A DNA stretch of 13,750 bases, from NCBI GenBank assembly GCA_024279575.1, contig JAJRRJ010000067.1, forward strand, positions 1-13,750. Reading direction: 5' to 3'. The DNA comes from Alphaproteobacteria bacterium. Lineage in GTDB: Bacteria; Pseudomonadota; Alphaproteobacteria; Rhizobiales; Devosiaceae. The position numbers and the translations under genes were made by a program. Below the pieces are notes generated by a model, which had not been told where the DNA came from, did not search any database, and was given only the letters and a program-made list of their open reading frames with translations. How positions within the stretch are numbered: the first letter of the stretch is position 1; each line of letters begins with the position of its first letter. Shown piece after piece: positions 1 to 6,940 of this stretch.

Positions 1-470
1 CACAAAAGATCAGGCTCCCCGGCAATGGCTTCCATGCCATAGGCAATTGTTGCTGCGCAGGTTTTGTCATCCAATGCCGCCTCAACACTGATGTCTCCGG
101 TGGGTATTTCCAGCGCCAACTCAAAAACTCTCAAATTGAGTTCATGTTGCCTGGCGATTTGAGAAATGGCCGCACCCCCATTAGTGAAATTGGCCACCAT
201 TTGCACCGTAACGCTGGCTGGAAATGCGGAAACATTTTGAGCTGCAACCCCGTGATTTCCCGCAAAAATTGCGATCATGGGATTGTTCAAAGTTGGTTTC
301 TCTTTTTCCTGCCAACGGGCCAGAAACTCAACCAGATCATCCATTTTTCCCAAAGATCCCAACGGCTTGGTGAGTTGGGCATCGTGTTGGCGCACGCTAT
401 CAACAGCGTCTTGAGAACCCGATGGCATCTCTTTGAGCAATTTTGTAAAATCTGTAAAAGTGCTTGGCAT
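1..470 (-). CDS. cobT: Nicotinate-nucleotide--dimethylbenzimidazole phosphoribosyltransferase (partial, C-terminus off window)
   Basis: CobT transfers phosphoribose from nicotinate mononucleotide to 5,6-dimethylbenzimidazole, giving alpha-ribazole phosphate for the lower ligand of cobalamin; it is cytoplasmic. Reading the minus strand from the ATG at 470 gives 156 codons open to the window edge, roughly the first 45% of a usual ~340-residue protein. The recognisable family segments are LTKPLGSLGKMDDL (around residues 33-46), IAIFAGNHGVAAQNVSAFP (around 66-84) and MVANFTNGGAAI (around 89-100). The start follows an AGGGA sequence about 7 nt upstream. Divergence from cobS across 78 bp is common in alphaproteobacteria and supports the call. 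I see no frameshift in the visible part. Confidence 0.93.
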   Translation of the reverse strand, partial: MPSTFTDFTKLLKEMPSGSQDAVDSVRQHDAQLTKPLGSLGKMDDLVEFLARWQEKEKPTLNNPMIAIFAGNHGVAAQNVSAFPASVTVQMVANFTNGGAAISQIARQHELNLRVFELALEIPTGDISVEAALDDKTCAATIAYGMEAIAGEPDLL

Positions 471-548
471 GGATATATCCCTGTCATTGTCATAGCGAGT
501 TGGTGCATTTGGTGGTAAACAACCAAGCACAAAAAGAAAAGTTGTTCC
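471..548. promoter_or_regulatory. Divergent cobT/cobS intergenic region
   Basis: These 78 bp must hold the translation signals, and probably the promoters, of both cobT (minus) and cobS (plus). Seen directly: a perfect 10-bp palindrome GGATATATCC at 471-480 touching the cobT start codon, and a short inverted repeat TTGGT(8 nt)ACCAA at 509-526. The spacer is far too short for a cobalamin riboswitch, and I see no B12-box-like motif, so classic B12 riboswitch control of this pair is unlikely from here. No convincing -35/-10 pair was recognised. Confidence 0.4.
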
Positions 549-590
549 TTGAAAAATCAGCCTTCGAAAAATCAGTCCTCGAAAAACTCG
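546..590 (+). repeat. Three tandem 15-bp units at the 5' end of cobS
   Basis: Three consecutive 15-bp units occupy 546-560, 561-575 and 576-590. Each resembles CCTTCGAAAAATCAG, and the third ends in CTCG instead of TCAG. If cobS starts at the TTG at 549, the units encode KNQPS, KNQSS and KNSSS, a polar low-complexity tail before the first membrane segment. They look like a recent small duplication. If translation starts at the ATG at 612 they are non-coding leader. Confidence 0.7.
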
Positions 591-1436
591 TCTTCCACGC
601 CCCTGTCTACGATGAGTCGCCGGGATGTTGGCAATGACATTGATGATAATTCGACAAAATCAAATGCACCCCCTACCCTCAAAGGTGACATATTGATGGG
701 GTTGCAGTTGTTTTCGCGCCTGCCAACGGGCAACAATACGCATCAGCCCCCACATATGGGGCGCATGGTTCCGGTTTTAGGACTAAGCAGCGTTATCATC
801 GGGGTCGCTCCGGCACTGGTGTTTTTAGGTTTGGGGATGCTGGGGTTACCAATATTGCTGGCTGCCTGCTTTGGGATTGGTGCGCAAGCCATTGTTGGCG
901 GCGCCATGTCTGAGGACGGGCTGGCAGACAGCGTTGATGGTTTGTGGGGGGGGCATTCCAGAGCGCAGCGCCTAACGATTATGAAAGACAGCAGGCAGGG
1001 AACTTATGGGGTTCTTGCACTGATTTTTCTAACCACAATACGCATTTTGGCCCTTGGGTCACTGGCAAGTATCAGCCTAATCGGGGCCGCAATGTTGTGG
1101 ATTGCGGCTCAGGTAATTGCCCGGCAAAGCGCGCTATGGCTGACAATTTCCCTTGAACCAGCGCGCTCGGAGGGAGCTGCCAAATCGACAGGAAAGCCAG
1201 ACACGAAAGCATTTTGGACAGGTGCACTCATCGCCACACTGATTGTTAGTGTGTTTGCTGGCGCTTTTGTCGGCCTGCCTGGTCTTCTCGTTGCCGGCCT
1301 TGTGATGGCACTTATTGTATTTTTCTGGACACGATTATGTAAAAACCTCATTGGCGGATATAGCGGAGATTTGATCGGTGCTTTGCACGCCCTGGTTGAA
1401 ATTGGCGTACTTTGCGCTTTTATAATAGTTATCTGA
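549..1436 (+). CDS. cobS: Adenosylcobinamide-GDP ribazoletransferase (cobalamin synthase)
   Basis: CobS joins adenosylcobinamide-GDP to alpha-ribazole (or its 5'-phosphate) in the last steps of cobalamin synthesis; it is an integral inner-membrane protein. Read from the TTG at 549 it has 295 residues, longer than the usual ~250-260. The family signature is clear: LQLFSRLPTG (52-61), the acidic metal-binding motif EDGLADSVDG (122-131) followed by GG, and IMKDSRQGTYG (144-154), then several hydrophobic helices to the C-terminus. The extra ~40 N-terminal residues are polar and Ser/Asn-rich and include a tandem repeat. The start is uncertain: TTG 549 has a purine-rich stretch (AGAAAAG) about 7 nt upstream, whereas ATG 612 has no visible ribosome-binding site. 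A G8 run at 946-953 lies inside the catalytic region. It is divergent from cobT, its pathway partner. Confidence 0.93.
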   Translation: MKNQPSKNQSSKNSSSTPLSTMSRRDVGNDIDDNSTKSNAPPTLKGDILMGLQLFSRLPTGNNTHQPPHMGRMVPVLGLSSVIIGVAPALVFLGLGMLGLPILLAACFGIGAQAIVGGAMSEDGLADSVDGLWGGHSRAQRLTIMKDSRQGTYGVLALIFLTTIRILALGSLASISLIGAAMLWIAAQVIARQSALWLTISLEPARSEGAAKSTGKPDTKAFWTGALIATLIVSVFAGAFVGLPGLLVAGLVMALIVFFWTRLCKNLIGGYSGDLIGALHALVEIGVLCAFIIVI

Positions 1437-1468
1437 GGGCAAATTGCTTTCGTTCAAAGGATATTAGT

Positions 1469-2155
1469 TTGGCATTTATTGGTTTTGCATTATTGATCGC
1501 AGGTGGCCTGACACTGGTGATTATTTCGGACGCAGGGCAGCTGGTTGGTCTTGAGCAGGAGCAGATAGGGCAGATAATTCCCCTGCTGCTCATCCTTATT
1601 CTGGTTGCCTCCGGGACTTTTGGAAGGCGGGTTAATTTTTCCAGCATATTTGGTGGAGCAGTGCTTTGGGTGGGCATGTTTGCAGTTGTAATTGGCGGTT
1701 ATTCCTATCGATTTGAAATTATCGGGCTGGCAAACCGGATATTAGGCGAGCTGACCCCCGGCGTTGCGGTCATTGATGAAAATGCCGGAACGGCAGTGTT
1801 CCAAAAGGGATTTGGCAACACATTCCGCATGGGGGCACGCATTAACGGAGCAAAAATCATCATGATTTTTGATACCGGGGCGAGCGCTGTTGTTTTAACC
1901 AGTTCTGATGCAATTACCGCCGGAATTGATCCCTCAACGTTACGGTATGACGTGCGGGTGCAAACCGCAAACGGCGTGGGGCGCGCCGCATCGGTCCGGC
2001 TGGACAAAATTGAAATCGGAGGCATTGTCAGAGAGGATATTCGCGCATTCATTGCTGAACCTGATGCGCTGCAAACGTCTCTTTTGGGCATGAGTTTTTT
2101 ACAAACACTTCAGGCCTATACGGTGCGCAACGATACTCTTGAACTTCACGGATAG
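1469..2155 (+). CDS. Membrane-anchored retropepsin-like aspartic protease (TIGR02281-type, clan AA)
   Basis: The protein has 228 residues, with hydrophobic segments near residues 3-20, 37-50 and 62-79, followed by a soluble retropepsin-like domain. The single catalytic motif is IFDTGAS (133-139), flanked by the flap-like region around TANGVGRAASV (167-176) and the C-terminal SLLGMSFLQTL (204-214), as in the TIGR02281 family. Such one-motif domains are expected to work as dimers. The N-terminal helices would anchor it in the inner membrane with the protease domain probably outside; its substrate is unknown. I chose the TTG at 1469 because AAAGGA (1456-1461) lies 7 nt upstream. A TTG at 1412 in the same frame would overlap cobS and lacks such a site. 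It sits 32 bp after cobS, so co-transcription is plausible, although no functional link to cobalamin is known to me. Confidence 0.85.
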   Translation: MAFIGFALLIAGGLTLVIISDAGQLVGLEQEQIGQIIPLLLILILVASGTFGRRVNFSSIFGGAVLWVGMFAVVIGGYSYRFEIIGLANRILGELTPGVAVIDENAGTAVFQKGFGNTFRMGARINGAKIIMIFDTGASAVVLTSSDAITAGIDPSTLRYDVRVQTANGVGRAASVRLDKIEIGGIVREDIRAFIAEPDALQTSLLGMSFLQTLQAYTVRNDTLELHG

Positions 2156-2229
2156 GTGATTCAGTTTATACTGGATCATTCCAACTACATCCTGTATATA
2201 TTAGCAAAACCAAATATAGGAAAATTCAA

Positions 2230-2616
2230 ATGAGCTACTGTTTTTCGACCACCCTTGAGGGTAACATGGACGCCATAATTGAAAAAGTTACGGCAGCTTT
2301 GGCCGCCAGCGGCTTTGGTGTACTGACAACAATTGACGTTAAGGCAACGCTGAAAAAGAAAATTGACGTGGATTTCCGCCCCTATACAATTCTTGGGGCA
2401 TGCAATCCCGGATTTGCCCACAAAGCACTGTTGGCAGAAGATAAAATTGGCACAATGCTACCCTGCAACGTGATTGTGCAGGAAATCGGGGAAGGGAAAT
2501 TTGAAGTTTCCGCCGTTGACCCGATGGCCTCGATGATGGCGGTAAACAACCCTTCACTAGGGGAAATTGCCGGCGACGTTCGGGGCATGCTCAAGGGAGT
2601 AATTGCGGGGCTTTAA
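2230..2616 (+). CDS. DUF302 domain-containing protein
   Basis: A 128-residue protein that is essentially a single DUF302 domain. Typical segments are SGFGVLTTIDVKATLKKK (27-44), VDFRPYTILGACNPGFAHKA (47-66), MLPCNVIV (76-83) and VSAVDP (93-98). The family is a small alpha/beta fold whose biochemical role is unsettled, so I assign no function. There is no signal peptide or membrane segment, so it is probably cytoplasmic. The ATG start is supported by AGGAAA at 2218-2223, 6 nt upstream. The 74-bp gap from the protease gene includes a TATATT at 2197-2202 that could be a -10 element, but no good -35 was seen. Its TAA stop directly touches the stop codon of the convergent dusA gene. Confidence 0.88.
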   Translation: MSYCFSTTLEGNMDAIIEKVTAALAASGFGVLTTIDVKATLKKKIDVDFRPYTILGACNPGFAHKALLAEDKIGTMLPCNVIVQEIGEGKFEVSAVDPMASMMAVNNPSLGEIAGDVRGMLKGVIAGL

Positions 2617-3591
2617 TTAGCGCTCCAAAACCTCAAACGCGCGGGCGATTGTATGGCTGCCCGCGCCTTCCTCCAGCACATCCATGGTCAAAATCTGGCG
2701 GAAGCGACGGGCACCGGGCATGGCATAGGCAAGACCTATCATATGGCGCGTAATATGGTTTAATCGCACACCTTTTGCCAGTTGCCGATCAGTATATTCA
2801 ATCATGGCTTGTTCAATCTGAGCCAAAGTTGGCGAAGGTGCGGTTTCTCCAAAAAACAGTTTATCCACTTTGGAAAGCATAAACGGGTTATGATAGGCGG
2901 CGCGCCCAAGCATAACGCCGCTCACCTGTTGCAACTGCTCACCGGCCTGCTCTAAAGTTTCAATGCCCCCGTTTATAATCAGGGGCAATGGCGCCAGATG
3001 TTTGGCCAAACGATGTACGCGCTCATAATTCAACGGTGGAATTGTCCGGTTTTCCTTGGGGCTTAGCCCCTGCAACCAGGCTTTGCGCGCATGCACATAA
3101 AGTGCTGCCACGCCTGCCTCAACCATTTTTTCTGCAAATTCGTCCAGGTCTTTTTCAATATCGGACTGGTCGATGCCAATACGGCACTTTACCGTTACGG
3201 GTCGATCTGTTTCGTCGCGCATTGCTTTGACACAACGTGCCACCAGATCAGGTTCAGCCATCAGACAGGCACCAAATCGCCCCGCCTGCACGCGATCTGA
3301 GGGACAGCCAACATTCAGGTTTATTTCATCATAGCCAAACCGGTGACAGATTTTTGTTGCGCCGGCCAACTCATCCGGGTCCGATCCCCCCAACTGCACG
3401 GCAACGGGGTGCTCAACGGGGTCATATCCCAACAAACGATCCGGGTCCCCATGGATTATAGCGGCGCTGGTCACCATTTCCGTGAACAACACAGCACGGG
3501 CCGATAGCTGACGGTGTAAATATCTGCAATGACGATCTGTCCAGTCCATCATCGGGGCGACGGAAAAACGATATGAGGGCTGGGACGACAT
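2617..3591 (-). CDS. dusA: tRNA-dihydrouridine(20/20a) synthase
   Basis: DusA is an FMN/NADPH-dependent enzyme that reduces uridine to dihydrouridine at positions 20/20a in the tRNA D-loop. From the ATG at 3591 it has 324 residues, normal for the family. Visible motifs are FSVAPMMDWTDRHCR at the N-terminus (9-23), the active-site segment NLNVGCPSDRVQAGRFGACL with catalytic Cys96, VTVKCRIGID in the barrel, and the DusA-typical HARKAWLQGLSPKENR, followed by LIINGGI and VMLGRAAY in the FMN phosphate region. An in-frame TTG at 3639 would add 16 residues not expected in the family, so I prefer 3591. It lies downstream of the hemolysin III gene on the same strand with a 113-bp gap and probably has its own promoter. 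Confidence 0.93.
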   Translation of the reverse strand: MSSQPSYRFSVAPMMDWTDRHCRYLHRQLSARAVLFTEMVTSAAIIHGDPDRLLGYDPVEHPVAVQLGGSDPDELAGATKICHRFGYDEINLNVGCPSDRVQAGRFGACLMAEPDLVARCVKAMRDETDRPVTVKCRIGIDQSDIEKDLDEFAEKMVEAGVAALYVHARKAWLQGLSPKENRTIPPLNYERVHRLAKHLAPLPLIINGGIETLEQAGEQLQQVSGVMLGRAAYHNPFMLSKVDKLFFGETAPSPTLAQIEQAMIEYTDRQLAKGVRLNHITRHMIGLAYAMPGARRFRQILTMDVLEEGAGSHTIARAFEVLER

Positions 3592-3704
3592 GGATATTGG
3601 TACTTTTATTGGGATAACTAAACCCGCTCTATATATCAATCATGCCAAATTGCACATGCCTTTGACTGCAAAAAATACACATTCCAAGGGGGCAGAACAC
3701 CTCC

Positions 3705-4409
3705 CTACCAGTTTAAAAATCCCATAGCGTTAAAAATCGCCACCAGATGCAACATGGCTCCGCACACCACAAAGACGTGCCAAACTGCCTTGTGGTATTT
3801 CATCTTTTCCCAGAGGTGAAATATAATACCAAAGGAATACGTCACCCCGCCAGCAACCATCAACCACAGGGCACTTGGTGGCAGGGCTGCGGCCAGACTG
3901 TGAAACACGAAAATGCCGCTCCAGCCAATAGCCAGATAGAGCAAAAGCGCCACTCGCCCAAAGTGCTGGGGAACGATCAGCTTTAACGCCACCCCAACAA
4001 GCGCTCCGCCCCAGACAAACGTGGTCAGGCCAACCCCGGTGGGTGTATCCCAGATCAAAGCCAGAAACGGCGTATAGGTGCCCGCGATCAACAGAAAAAT
4101 TGCGGCTTGATCCAAACGCGCAAACACCTGCTTCAATTTATTGCTGGGCAACAGATTAAACGTCATGGAAACAGACAGCAATGTCACCAGTGAAAGCACA
4201 TAAATTATCAACGCGGAAAATTCGACCGGTGCATTTTTGACCAAGGCCAGCGTCAACAAAATTGCCCCGGCAACCAGGGCCACAACCAAACCAACCCCGT
4301 GTACGATGGCATCAGCAACGATTTCGCCAAGAGAATGGGGACGGGTATTGTGCCACCAGCTTTTTGCGGATGATCGGGCAGTTGGCCGGATTTGTTTTAT
4401 TTTAGTCAC
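3705..4409 (-). CDS. Hemolysin III / PAQR-family membrane protein (YqfA-like)
   Basis: A 234-residue integral membrane protein of the hemolysin III (HlyIII, PAQR-related) family, with about seven hydrophobic segments. Family hallmarks are SLGEIVADAIVHGVG (26-40), RLDQAAIFLLIAGTYTPFLA (98-117) and the last-helix segment WHVFVVCGAMLH (210-221). PAQR proteins normally hold a metal with an S-x3-H motif, an Asp and an H-x3-H pair. Here the first is SMTFN (81-85, Asn for His) and the last pair is shifted to H-x4-H (206, 211); Asp100 is kept. Despite the family name, haemolysis should not be assumed. I chose GTG 4409, which has GGGAG 5 nt upstream. A GTG at 4454 in the same frame would add 15 residues but has no visible ribosome-binding site. 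Confidence 0.86.
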   Translation of the reverse strand: MTKIKQIRPTARSSAKSWWHNTRPHSLGEIVADAIVHGVGLVVALVAGAILLTLALVKNAPVEFSALIIYVLSLVTLLSVSMTFNLLPSNKLKQVFARLDQAAIFLLIAGTYTPFLALIWDTPTGVGLTTFVWGGALVGVALKLIVPQHFGRVALLLYLAIGWSGIFVFHSLAAALPPSALWLMVAGGVTYSFGIIFHLWEKMKYHKAVWHVFVVCGAMLHLVAIFNAMGFLNW

Positions 4410-4483
4410 GCACTCTCCCGGCAACCATTTTGTTTCAGGAAAAAAGGTAAACACGCAGAAGAACTAATGGCAAGCCAATATGT

Positions 4484-4498
4484 ATGCAGGTGCTGCAT
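4484..4498. repeat. Short perfect inverted repeat upstream of the hemolysin III gene
   Basis: ATGCAG-GTG-CTGCAT is a perfect 6-bp inverted repeat with a 3-nt centre. It lies 75 bp upstream of the chosen hemolysin III start (4409) and between that gene and the PIG-L stop codon. It may be an operator or part of a terminator. A repeat this short can also arise by chance. Confidence 0.3.
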
Positions 4499-4517
4499 TG
4501 CCACTCACAAAACAACG

Positions 4518-4537
4518 TATCGGATAAAATGCCGATA
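4518..4537 (-). terminator. Weak candidate terminator after the PIG-L deacetylase gene
   Basis: Read on the minus strand, TATCGG-(8 nt)-CCGATA forms a 6-bp stem beginning 7 nt after the PIG-L stop codon, followed by a T-rich stretch (TTGTTTTG). The stem is short and the T run is interrupted, so termination may be partial. It is the best candidate for separating the ROK/PIG-L transcript from the hemolysin III gene. Confidence 0.35.
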
Positions 4538-4544
4538 ATGATGA

Positions 4545-6932
4545 TCAGGCAGGGTTAAGCAAATTTGCCAGCAAACGATAGGCGCCAGGCACCAGCATTT
4601 CCAGCTGATGATGCAAAATCAAACTGGTATGGGTGTGGCGACCTTTTCCAAAGTTTCCACTCAATAAAGAGCCAAGCAACGGGGGTTCACCCGGGTCAGC
4701 CATGGAAATCAATGGCATATATTGGGCATCCCATTGGGCGGCAAAATACAAACCCCGCTCTTTTTTCCATTCACTCCAGTCACGTCGGGAAATTTTATTT
4801 GGCGCGCAAAGCAATGAGTGATCGGGGTGCAAATGCGTGACCGTCGCGTTTTCATCTGTTACCCGCCAGCGCAACGAAGGCTGACCAATGGTGATCGGCG
4901 CCAGCGCTGTATGTCTGGGGTCCCAATTGTCCCAAGGGCGGTGGTAAAGTGTTACAAGGTTGCCCCCCCGCCGCACCCACTTGTGCAATTTTTCCAGATT
5001 GGCGGCCAACGCAGGGCGGGTCCGCAAAGCAAATATTCCAATCAATATGCTGTCAAACTGCTCAAAGTGGGCACGCTCAAGTTCAGCGTCACTTAAACTC
5101 TTTATATCCATCCCGGCTTGTTTCAGCCAATAATCCACCCGATCACTTCCCCCCCCGACATAGGCAATTTTTGCGGATGGAATATTTAGCTCAAGCACAC
5201 GGGTTTTCACTGTGCACAATTGGGCGCGCATCAATTCACCGGTATGAGGAAAATGCATTTTGTGCACTACTTGAGCGGGGCTTTCATTTAGCGCAACCGC
5301 GAACTCATATAGCCCTTCGCGCACGTTATTATCAGGTGTCAGCGTGATGCTTTTTTGGGAGATTTTACTGCTCCATCCCGGCAGTTTGTCCAATGTAATG
5401 TCGGCGGTGCAGGGGAACCTGGATAAAACTGAAAAAGCGGCGGGTTTTGGTGCATTCAGGTTAATCAGCGCAGCAGGAGGAGAAAATTTGAGGGAAAACG
5501 CAGGTAATACATACAAGTCTTCCTCTAAATCCACACTGACTGAAATCTCCCTGCCCTGTTGCTTCCATGTCAGGAGCATGTGCAGCGGCGCATTGGCACT
5601 GTTTGCATGCCATGCTTCGCGATACCCCTGTTCTGCCGGGGCATCGGGGGGAGCTTCCACCTGACATTTATTGTCCTGCCAAGGGGAAACTTCCCACCCC
5701 CGGGGGGCAATGATTTTTGCGGCAACTTCCAGTTCAGGTGCCTGCAGATTTAGGTTTATGGAAATCGTTTCCCCCGGTCGCACCTGTGATTTGGACAGGC
5801 GGGTGTGATACGAAATTTTATTGGCCAGCAGTAAAATTTTTGCCAGAGACAGCTCCTTTGCGACCAACCGGTGAAGTATCTCTTCTTTTGCTGCCTGCGG
5901 GCAGGCTTTTCGTGCCTGCTCAATCAGCCCAAGAGCAGCACAGGCATGTTTAACTATCCCCCTGTTATCGGGCCATGCTTTGATGGCGGCGTCCAGTTGT
6001 TCCTGAGTTTGTGACAAAACAGACGCCAATTCGGACGCTCCGGCAAACAACGCCAACTCGGTCAGTGTTTTCGGCAGGCTCTCAAAAATGTCGTTTTCAC
6101 TGCTGCATTTCCCATTAGCGGACCATGCAAGATTTAGCGGCCAAACGCTGGGGGCACCGGTATCAATCCATTCACCCATTTGCTGGGTGGCGTGAAAGGC
6201 GCGCGACCACTGTCCGATTTGAGCATAATCAGCACCAAGAACTGGGTCGGCGCCGCTGGCATCAATCAGTGTTGTTTTTTTTGGGGGGGGGCTATCGTCA
6301 TCATAGGCCTGACCGGCACCCGACCAGGCGGGCAGATAGATTTTTTTTACCTGCCATGGTGTTAAATCAAGCTCCGGGAAGGCCTTTTCGTCAGCAGCCA
6401 GCAACACTGCCTCAAAGGCACATTGTGTCATTGCGCGATGATGGCCATGTTGCCCGGAGACATCCAGAAATGTTGGGCAGACAATATCGGGCCTTTCACG
6501 GCGCAAAATAGTTACGAAACGCTCCAAAGTGCGCTGTTTTCCCCATTTTTCCAGAGTTTCCTCGCCGCTTTTTGAAAAACCAAAATCAAATATTGAATCT
6601 TTGGGATCGCTGGAAAGCCAGTAGTGAGACATATTGAGGGCTTTTGCGGCCCGCTCCATTTCCCGCGTACGCACAACACCCAGATCTGCAGACACTTGAG
6701 TACCAATAGAATTCTGTCCGCTTTCTCCACGGGTTGAACAGGCCTGAGAAATCTTTACGCCATCCCTTAGTCCCAAAGCTGCAAGCATTGGAGAGGTTTC
6801 ATCATCGGGGTGAGCGCCGGTATTCATAAACGAAACGCACGAGCGCAATGACTGCAATTCCACCCATAGGGAAATTATCCGAGGGGTGTTCTGCTGCGCT
6901 TTAATTCGGTCCAGATCTGTCAAGCTCATCAT
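4545..6932 (-). CDS. Multidomain PIG-L (LmbE-like) family deacetylase
   Basis: A 795-residue protein whose N-terminal ~200 residues are a PIG-L deacetylase domain. The zinc motif AHPDDE is at 40-45, and HGHHRA at 162-167 supplies the third ligand (probably His165). PIG-L enzymes remove acyl groups, usually acetyl, from amino sugars or related amines. A helical linker follows, then a beta-rich stretch around 380-560 starting near RPGETISINLNLQAPELEV that resembles NEW3-like sandwich domains. The C-terminal ~210 residues (from AKIAYVGGGSDRVDYWL, 587-603) resemble a class-I glutamine-amidotransferase/ThuA-like fold. There is no signal peptide, so it should act in the cytoplasm on imported material. 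Its start is 8 bp beyond the ROK gene stop, indicating co-transcription. Tandem start codons (ATG ATG, 6932 or 6929) follow a weak GGAT. On the coding strand a C9 run precedes an A8 run at 6275-6291, a slippage-prone site. Substrate unknown. Confidence 0.87.
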   Translation of the reverse strand: MMSLTDLDRIKAQQNTPRIISLWVELQSLRSCVSFMNTGAHPDDETSPMLAALGLRDGVKISQACSTRGESGQNSIGTQVSADLGVVRTREMERAAKALNMSHYWLSSDPKDSIFDFGFSKSGEETLEKWGKQRTLERFVTILRRERPDIVCPTFLDVSGQHGHHRAMTQCAFEAVLLAADEKAFPELDLTPWQVKKIYLPAWSGAGQAYDDDSPPPKKTTLIDASGADPVLGADYAQIGQWSRAFHATQQMGEWIDTGAPSVWPLNLAWSANGKCSSENDIFESLPKTLTELALFAGASELASVLSQTQEQLDAAIKAWPDNRGIVKHACAALGLIEQARKACPQAAKEEILHRLVAKELSLAKILLLANKISYHTRLSKSQVRPGETISINLNLQAPELEVAAKIIAPRGWEVSPWQDNKCQVEAPPDAPAEQGYREAWHANSANAPLHMLLTWKQQGREISVSVDLEEDLYVLPAFSLKFSPPAALINLNAPKPAAFSVLSRFPCTADITLDKLPGWSSKISQKSITLTPDNNVREGLYEFAVALNESPAQVVHKMHFPHTGELMRAQLCTVKTRVLELNIPSAKIAYVGGGSDRVDYWLKQAGMDIKSLSDAELERAHFEQFDSILIGIFALRTRPALAANLEKLHKWVRRGGNLVTLYHRPWDNWDPRHTALAPITIGQPSLRWRVTDENATVTHLHPDHSLLCAPNKISRRDWSEWKKERGLYFAAQWDAQYMPLISMADPGEPPLLGSLLSGNFGKGRHTHTSLILHHQLEMLVPGAYRLLANLLNPA

Positions 6933-6940
6933 AAATCCAG

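Noticed and set aside
287..532. 81-residue minus-strand frame at the cobT start
   Set aside because: It is out of frame with the recognisable CobT sequence starting at 470 and simply reads the same DNA shifted.
471..548. Cobalamin riboswitch upstream of cobT/cobS
   Set aside because: The spacer is only 78 bp, too short for the ~200-nt element, and no B12-box-like sequence was seen.
1412..1468. Earlier TTG start for the aspartic protease
   Set aside because: It would overlap the cobS end by 25 bp with no ribosome-binding site, while TTG 1469 has AAAGGA at the right distance and starts right at the first membrane helix.
5344..5664. Open frames on the plus strand inside the PIG-L gene (also 6125-6511)
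   Set aside because: They are antisense shadows; the minus-strand frame is continuous for 795 residues with clear domain motifs.
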